Below are positions 51,879-64,000 of a stretch of DNA of 64,000 bases, in pieces. Position 1 is the stretch's first letter. Each line of letters begins with the position of its first letter. Below the pieces are notes generated by a model. That model worked only from the letters and a program-made list of their open reading frames with translations. It was not told the DNA's origin and searched no databases. The position numbers and the translations under genes are program-made. Origin of the DNA: Lampris incognitus (Eukaryota > Chordata > Actinopteri > Lampriformes > Lampridae). The stretch is taken from contig NC_079219.1 of the NCBI RefSeq assembly GCF_029633865.1, positions 57,316,046 through 57,380,045 on the forward strand. Direction: 5' to 3'.

Positions 51879-52683
51879 ATAAATAAACAAAATTAATAAC
51901 TTACAATATGACACGATACGATGAAACTTGTGATGCAAGAGATGAGCATGGGGCCTTACCCTGATTGTTTTTCTTGGGTATTAGTACATTCGTGCTTCAT
52001 AACCTGTAGCACTAATGCAGTAGCATAAAGGTAACTCGAATGCAAAACGGTCCCAACAGCTTTCTAAGACCCCGGCGTCGTCTCCCCGTTCCCTGTATGG
52101 AATGAAGGAGGGCCAGGCTGTGTCGCACTCCCAAGCTGAAATCACAGATGAGACTGTCAGGCAGAAAACACTGATGAGACTCGGGGATGTGAACACCGCG
52201 GGAAGCCGAGGCGTACGCGGAAGTCCAGCCCAGAGCAAATGTAAGACAAATTTTAATTTCGATTTAAATTTATTCACATTGTGGAATTCAAGTAACTCTT
52301 CCTTGTCTACAAACAAGAGAAGATCCGAGAAACTGTAGCCTGCGGTAGGCGGGGCTGACAGACCCCGGAGGGCCTCCACCGACAGCCAGCCGAAGGCAGG
52401 CTTTAATAACTACACGCTGTAACAGCTCGGATATCTTCTTGCCCCGAAATGAGAAATAAAATGTGTTTCAGATTAAAATCTCCACCCACGGCCATTTTAA
52501 GTACACAGCGTCGGTGTCAAATTCGTTGCCCGTGGTGCGTCCTCACAGGTTACAGGCGTTTAGCAAACCAATCGTTAAAGGAGTGACAGCCAGATGTAAC
52601 ATCTGTTGGAGGCTGGTCACTTCTCAGCTTCTCACATTAAGCAAAATGACACCGGAACAAAAACAAAGCTTTTTTTTGTAGAT
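51879..52683. other. intergenic, no feature recognised
   Basis: No gene or repeat family recognised. Confidence 0.5.
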
Positions 52684-53092
52684 TTCCCCCCCCCCCCTTT
52701 TTCTCCCCCAGTTGTATCCAGCCAATTACCCCACTCCTCCGAGCCGTCCCGGTCGCCTCTCCACTCCCTCTGCCGATCCGGGGAGGACTTCATGCCTCCC
52801 CCCATACATGTGGAGTCGCCAGCCGCTTCGTTTCACCTGACAGTGAGGAGTTTCACCAGGGGGACGTAGCGCGTGGGAGGATCACGCTATTCCCCCCCCC
52901 CAACCAACCGACCAGAGGAGGCGCTAGTGCAGCGGCCAAGATGCATACCCACATCCGGCTTCCCACCCGCACAAACGGCCAATTGTGTCAGTAGGGACGC
53001 CCGACCAAGCCGGAGGTAACACGGGGATTCGAACCCACACTCCCCGTGTTGGTAGGCAACGGAATAGACCGCCACGCCACCCGGACACCCGA
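52684..53092 (-). mobile_element. SINE family A, full length, reverse
   Basis: CCCAGTTGTATCCAGCCAATTACC first, GGATTCGAACCCACACTCC, and CCGCCACGCCACCCGGACACCC last. Confidence 0.9.
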
Positions 53093-53579
53093 GAAAGCAT
53101 TTTATTCTAAGCTTGGTAGGTTTCGGAAATACGAAAACCTTGAAACAGTCACTCGTTGTTTTGGTAATTACGAGCTGTGGGAGACAAAAGCCAATCGTGA
53201 TAAATCACCCACAGAGAGCACAGCAAGGAAACCGCAGAACAAAATCTACATGACTCAATAGTCCCGAAATTTTCAAGGATGTTTCATTATTGTGAATGTA
53301 AGCTTCTTTTGCACCCCGTGGAGATTTGGAATAGAACATTTCCCTCTTATCTGTCTCACATCCTCGGTTCACACAAATGTCTCGCAGGGCTGCAGTCCAT
53401 CTTAAACTCGGGGAGCAGTGGATATGCAACCGTTATGTATCCGGTAACACTAAACAGCAACTGTGCTTCAGGCCAATCCTGCAGAGGGATGATTCTCAGC
53501 ACCTCTTATCTCTCACGCCCATCTCTCTAGCCTCATCGATCTACGTCTCTCTATTCTCTCCCACACGTCTCCTCCCCCT

Positions 53580-61748
<8,169 letters not shown>

Positions 61749-62814
61749 GCTGCACTCCTCAGCACTGACAGAGAATGACAGGGGTAGGAAGGAAAGAGGG
61801 CAAGAGAAGGAGGGAATCGGGGGGGATAAGGGGTGGAGAGAAGGAGACAGTGTGATGGAGCAAGAGAGGTGGGGGGGGGTACAAGCAAATGGTGAGCAGA
61901 GTGAGGAAGGGAAGGGAAGAGGAGAAGAGAGTGAGAGAAATGCAGCGAGTAGGTGTTGGTAAGGACGGGGCAGAGAGAATCTTATTCTCAAGGAGGCGGC
62001 GCGCAACACGTTAAGAGTCGATCAATACTGGGCACGAGCAGGACCCTGGCCTAAACCAAATTTAACTTAACTCCTATGTCATCTTAAACCATCCGTCCTC
62101 TCCGCAGTCATTGTTTGTGTAGGAAATCTCCTCTCTTGATGGCATCTGGGGGACAAATACACCACTGACTGTGAGATGAAGGAATGAATCAACCACCACC
62201 ATCCGGGCACTAGTTTACATGTCCAAACTATCCATGACTGAATGTGTAGAATATGTTATGTCCCCTGCTGGACTTGTAGCGACATAAGAACATTTGCAGA
62301 GTGCTGCTGACACCAGCTGGACGCGTGGGTAAAGTGCATACCCTCACTTCCCCAGTATGTTGGTATGGGAACAGATGACTTATTCGTAATAAGGACTATT
62401 CATGAAAACTCTCTGACGTGATTGATGAGAATGACCACAGGATCCTGGTTTTATATTTGAATGGAGCCACTTATTTTTAATTGCTGCCCTTTTTTCTTTT
62501 TTTTACTTCACTGATATATAAACACACAACATGGATCCTTCATATCCAGCTGATATTTCATATCCCTGGATTTTCATGTAATTACAGACTGTGTTGAGGG
62601 GCATCCCCTGTTCTTCAGGAATCAGGAACACGTTATTTGTCGTTTCACTTCATGTACTTGCGCACGTGAAGTGAAACGAAATGGCGTTTCCCTCAGCCCG
62701 CAGCAGTGCAACATACAGACAAAACCACATTTAAGGACGACAAGAACACACATATATCCAAACCCCCAAAAAAATCACTGTCCAAGGGAACAAATGCCAG
62801 CCAGGGTGACTGTC
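61749..62814. other. upstream region of the nAChR gene
   Basis: On the receptor's strand the first 200 bases are pyrimidine-rich. No TATA box or clear promoter seen. 62040-62810 holds nothing I recognise. Confidence 0.45.
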
Positions 62815-63395
62815 GGAACCGCCGGTCTGCATGGGCTAGCAGTGAGCTTAGCCTTCCTGATTACGCGTCCTGCCAGACCGCCCTCCGTGTTTCCCCCTCG
62901 GGCGCAGCTCCAGGCATGGGCCGTGGTCCCTGCGGCAACTGGACGAAGCAGACCAAGCCCTCCCAGCCGATCCAACGCCAGCTCTCCCAGCCAGACACCC
63001 TTGACCCAACGACACCAAAAACACAGTCAATGCCAGGTGAGGCCGCCGCCAGACCGCCCTCGGTGTTATCAGAACTGCCGGTCTGCATGGGCTAGCAGTT
63101 AGCTTAGCCTGCCCCGCTTCCGCATCCTGTCAGACCGCACCTCGGTGTTACCTCCTCGGGTGCAGCTCCGGGCAAGGCCGCAGTCCCTGGGTCCACAGCG
63201 CAGCAGACCAAGCTCTCGCAACCGATCCAGCGCCAGCTCTCCCAGCCAACAAACGAAGACTTAGACGTGGACAAAGACACTGCATCGACGGTACTGGGTG
63301 AGGCCGCCACAAACGTGAATTCGCACCGCCATCTTCCCACATCGGTACTAGGCGAGGCCTCTGCGAACGTGGATTCGCGCCGCCATCTTCCCACA
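62815..63395. repeat. tandem repeat: 256-bp period, then 51-bp period
   Basis: GCCGGTCTGCATGGGCTAGC recurs at 62821 and 63077 and the sequence after it repeats (CTCGGGCGCAGCTCC / CTCGGGTGCAGCTCC, CCAGCGCCAGCTCTCCCAGCC). A shorter unit, GGTACTGGGTGAGGCCGCC / GGTACTAGGCGAGGCCTCT with CGCCATCTTCCCACA, repeats at 63291 and 63342. GC-rich and different from its surroundings; probably part of a transposon. Confidence 0.75.
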
Positions 63396-63601
63396 CCGGA
63401 AGCGGAAACATCGGTAGAAACATGGAGGTCGCTTACTTTTAATAACGTCACACAAATCAAGTCTGAGACTAAATTGCGTTAATGTTTTTGTTGTAATATT
63501 CAAGACTCGACGTAAGCTGAGGATGCACTCCAAAATATCAAGTTTGACCAGAGACCTTTGAGAGGGCTGGGAAAGTACTTTGAATGGGCGAGACAACTCT
63601 G

Positions 63602-63726
63602 TCAATCCATCTATCCATCCATTATCCTAACCGCTTATCCTTGGCCAGGGAGGATGCTGAAGCCTATCCCAGCAGTCATTGGGCGGCAGATGGGGAGACA
63701 CCCTGGACAGGCCGCCAGGCCATCAT
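63602..63726 (-). mobile_element. SINE family B, 3' end only, reverse
   Basis: CCATCTATCCATCCATTATCC to CAGGCCGCCAGGCCATCA. Confidence 0.8.
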
Positions 63727-64000
63727 TTTTTTAATTTGGCCAGTCAGAGGTTTACAGTCCTCTGTCAAGTAAAAACCTACACCGCTTGAACCAGTTGTCA
63801 ATCAGTTTTTAATACGGCTTGTCATTTTGCAGTATTATAAGGGGGCGGTACACAAACAACTCATGTTCCACCCATTTCTTTTGTACGATTTAGGCCTTTG
63901 TACGGTTTATAATTTACGTGTATGACTTACCGCCAACCCAGAAGTTAATAATAAATTATGGAAACGAACTCCAGGCCCTGTGACCGACACTAGTCACTCT

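Overview
This window looks like nuclear DNA of a teleost fish. It has spliced genes with GT-AG introns, several fish-type LINE clades (L2, Rex1/CR1-like, RTE/Rex3-like, L1/Tx1-like), Tc1 and hAT relics, three tRNA-derived SINE families in many copies, and abundant (CA)n/(TG)n arrays. One 200-base run of N (29824-30023) is an assembly gap.

Three protein-coding genes can be read exon by exon. (1) A small S100-family EF-hand calcium-binding protein lies on the + strand (coding 1392-1532 and 4667-4849, 107 aa). (2) The sorting nexin SNX27 (PDZ-PX-FERM-like retromer cargo adaptor) lies on the + strand and spans 9179-36935. Eleven coding exons are visible. The exon expected to encode the F1/RA lobe is not found and may lie in the gap. 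Exon 6 carries a compensated +1/-1 frameshift and exon 8 is two bases short with a GC donor, so as assembled the reading frame is damaged. (3) A nicotinic acetylcholine receptor subunit of the alpha7-like class lies on the - strand (61748 down to 53580). All ten exons have the lengths I expect for the alpha7 family, giving 613 aa with an unusually long M3-M4 cytoplasmic loop. SNX27 and the receptor gene converge on a repeat-rich interval (about 37-53.5 kb). An S100 gene beside SNX27 resembles human 1q21, where SNX27 and the S100 cluster are near each other.

Layout: 0-5.1 kb S100 gene, with an old L2 element in its intron. 5.1-8.8 kb is intergenic, with a hAT-like element carrying a 15-copy minisatellite. 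8.8-37 kb is SNX27, whose introns hold a large inverted SINE duplication (11.7-12.8 kb), a hAT element with an intact target duplication and a LINE piece inside it (13.5-15.1 kb), several minus-strand LINEs and many SINEs. 37-53.5 kb is intergenic: a Tc1-like relic, two short hAT elements, L2 and RTE LINEs, nested SINEs. 53.6-61.75 kb is the receptor gene, with a Rex1-like LINE and a short DNA element in introns. 61.75-64 kb is receptor upstream sequence with tandem repeats.

The genes do not form a pathway. Their common theme is neuronal/calcium biology (SNX27 recycles PDZ-ligand receptors; the channel is expected to be calcium-permeable), but this is coincidence of location as far as the sequence shows. 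I found no convincing new biological system. The most informative oddities are the SNX27 frame lesions, an extra in-frame SNX27 exon, the expanded receptor loop, and several well-preserved transposon structures with exact target duplications.
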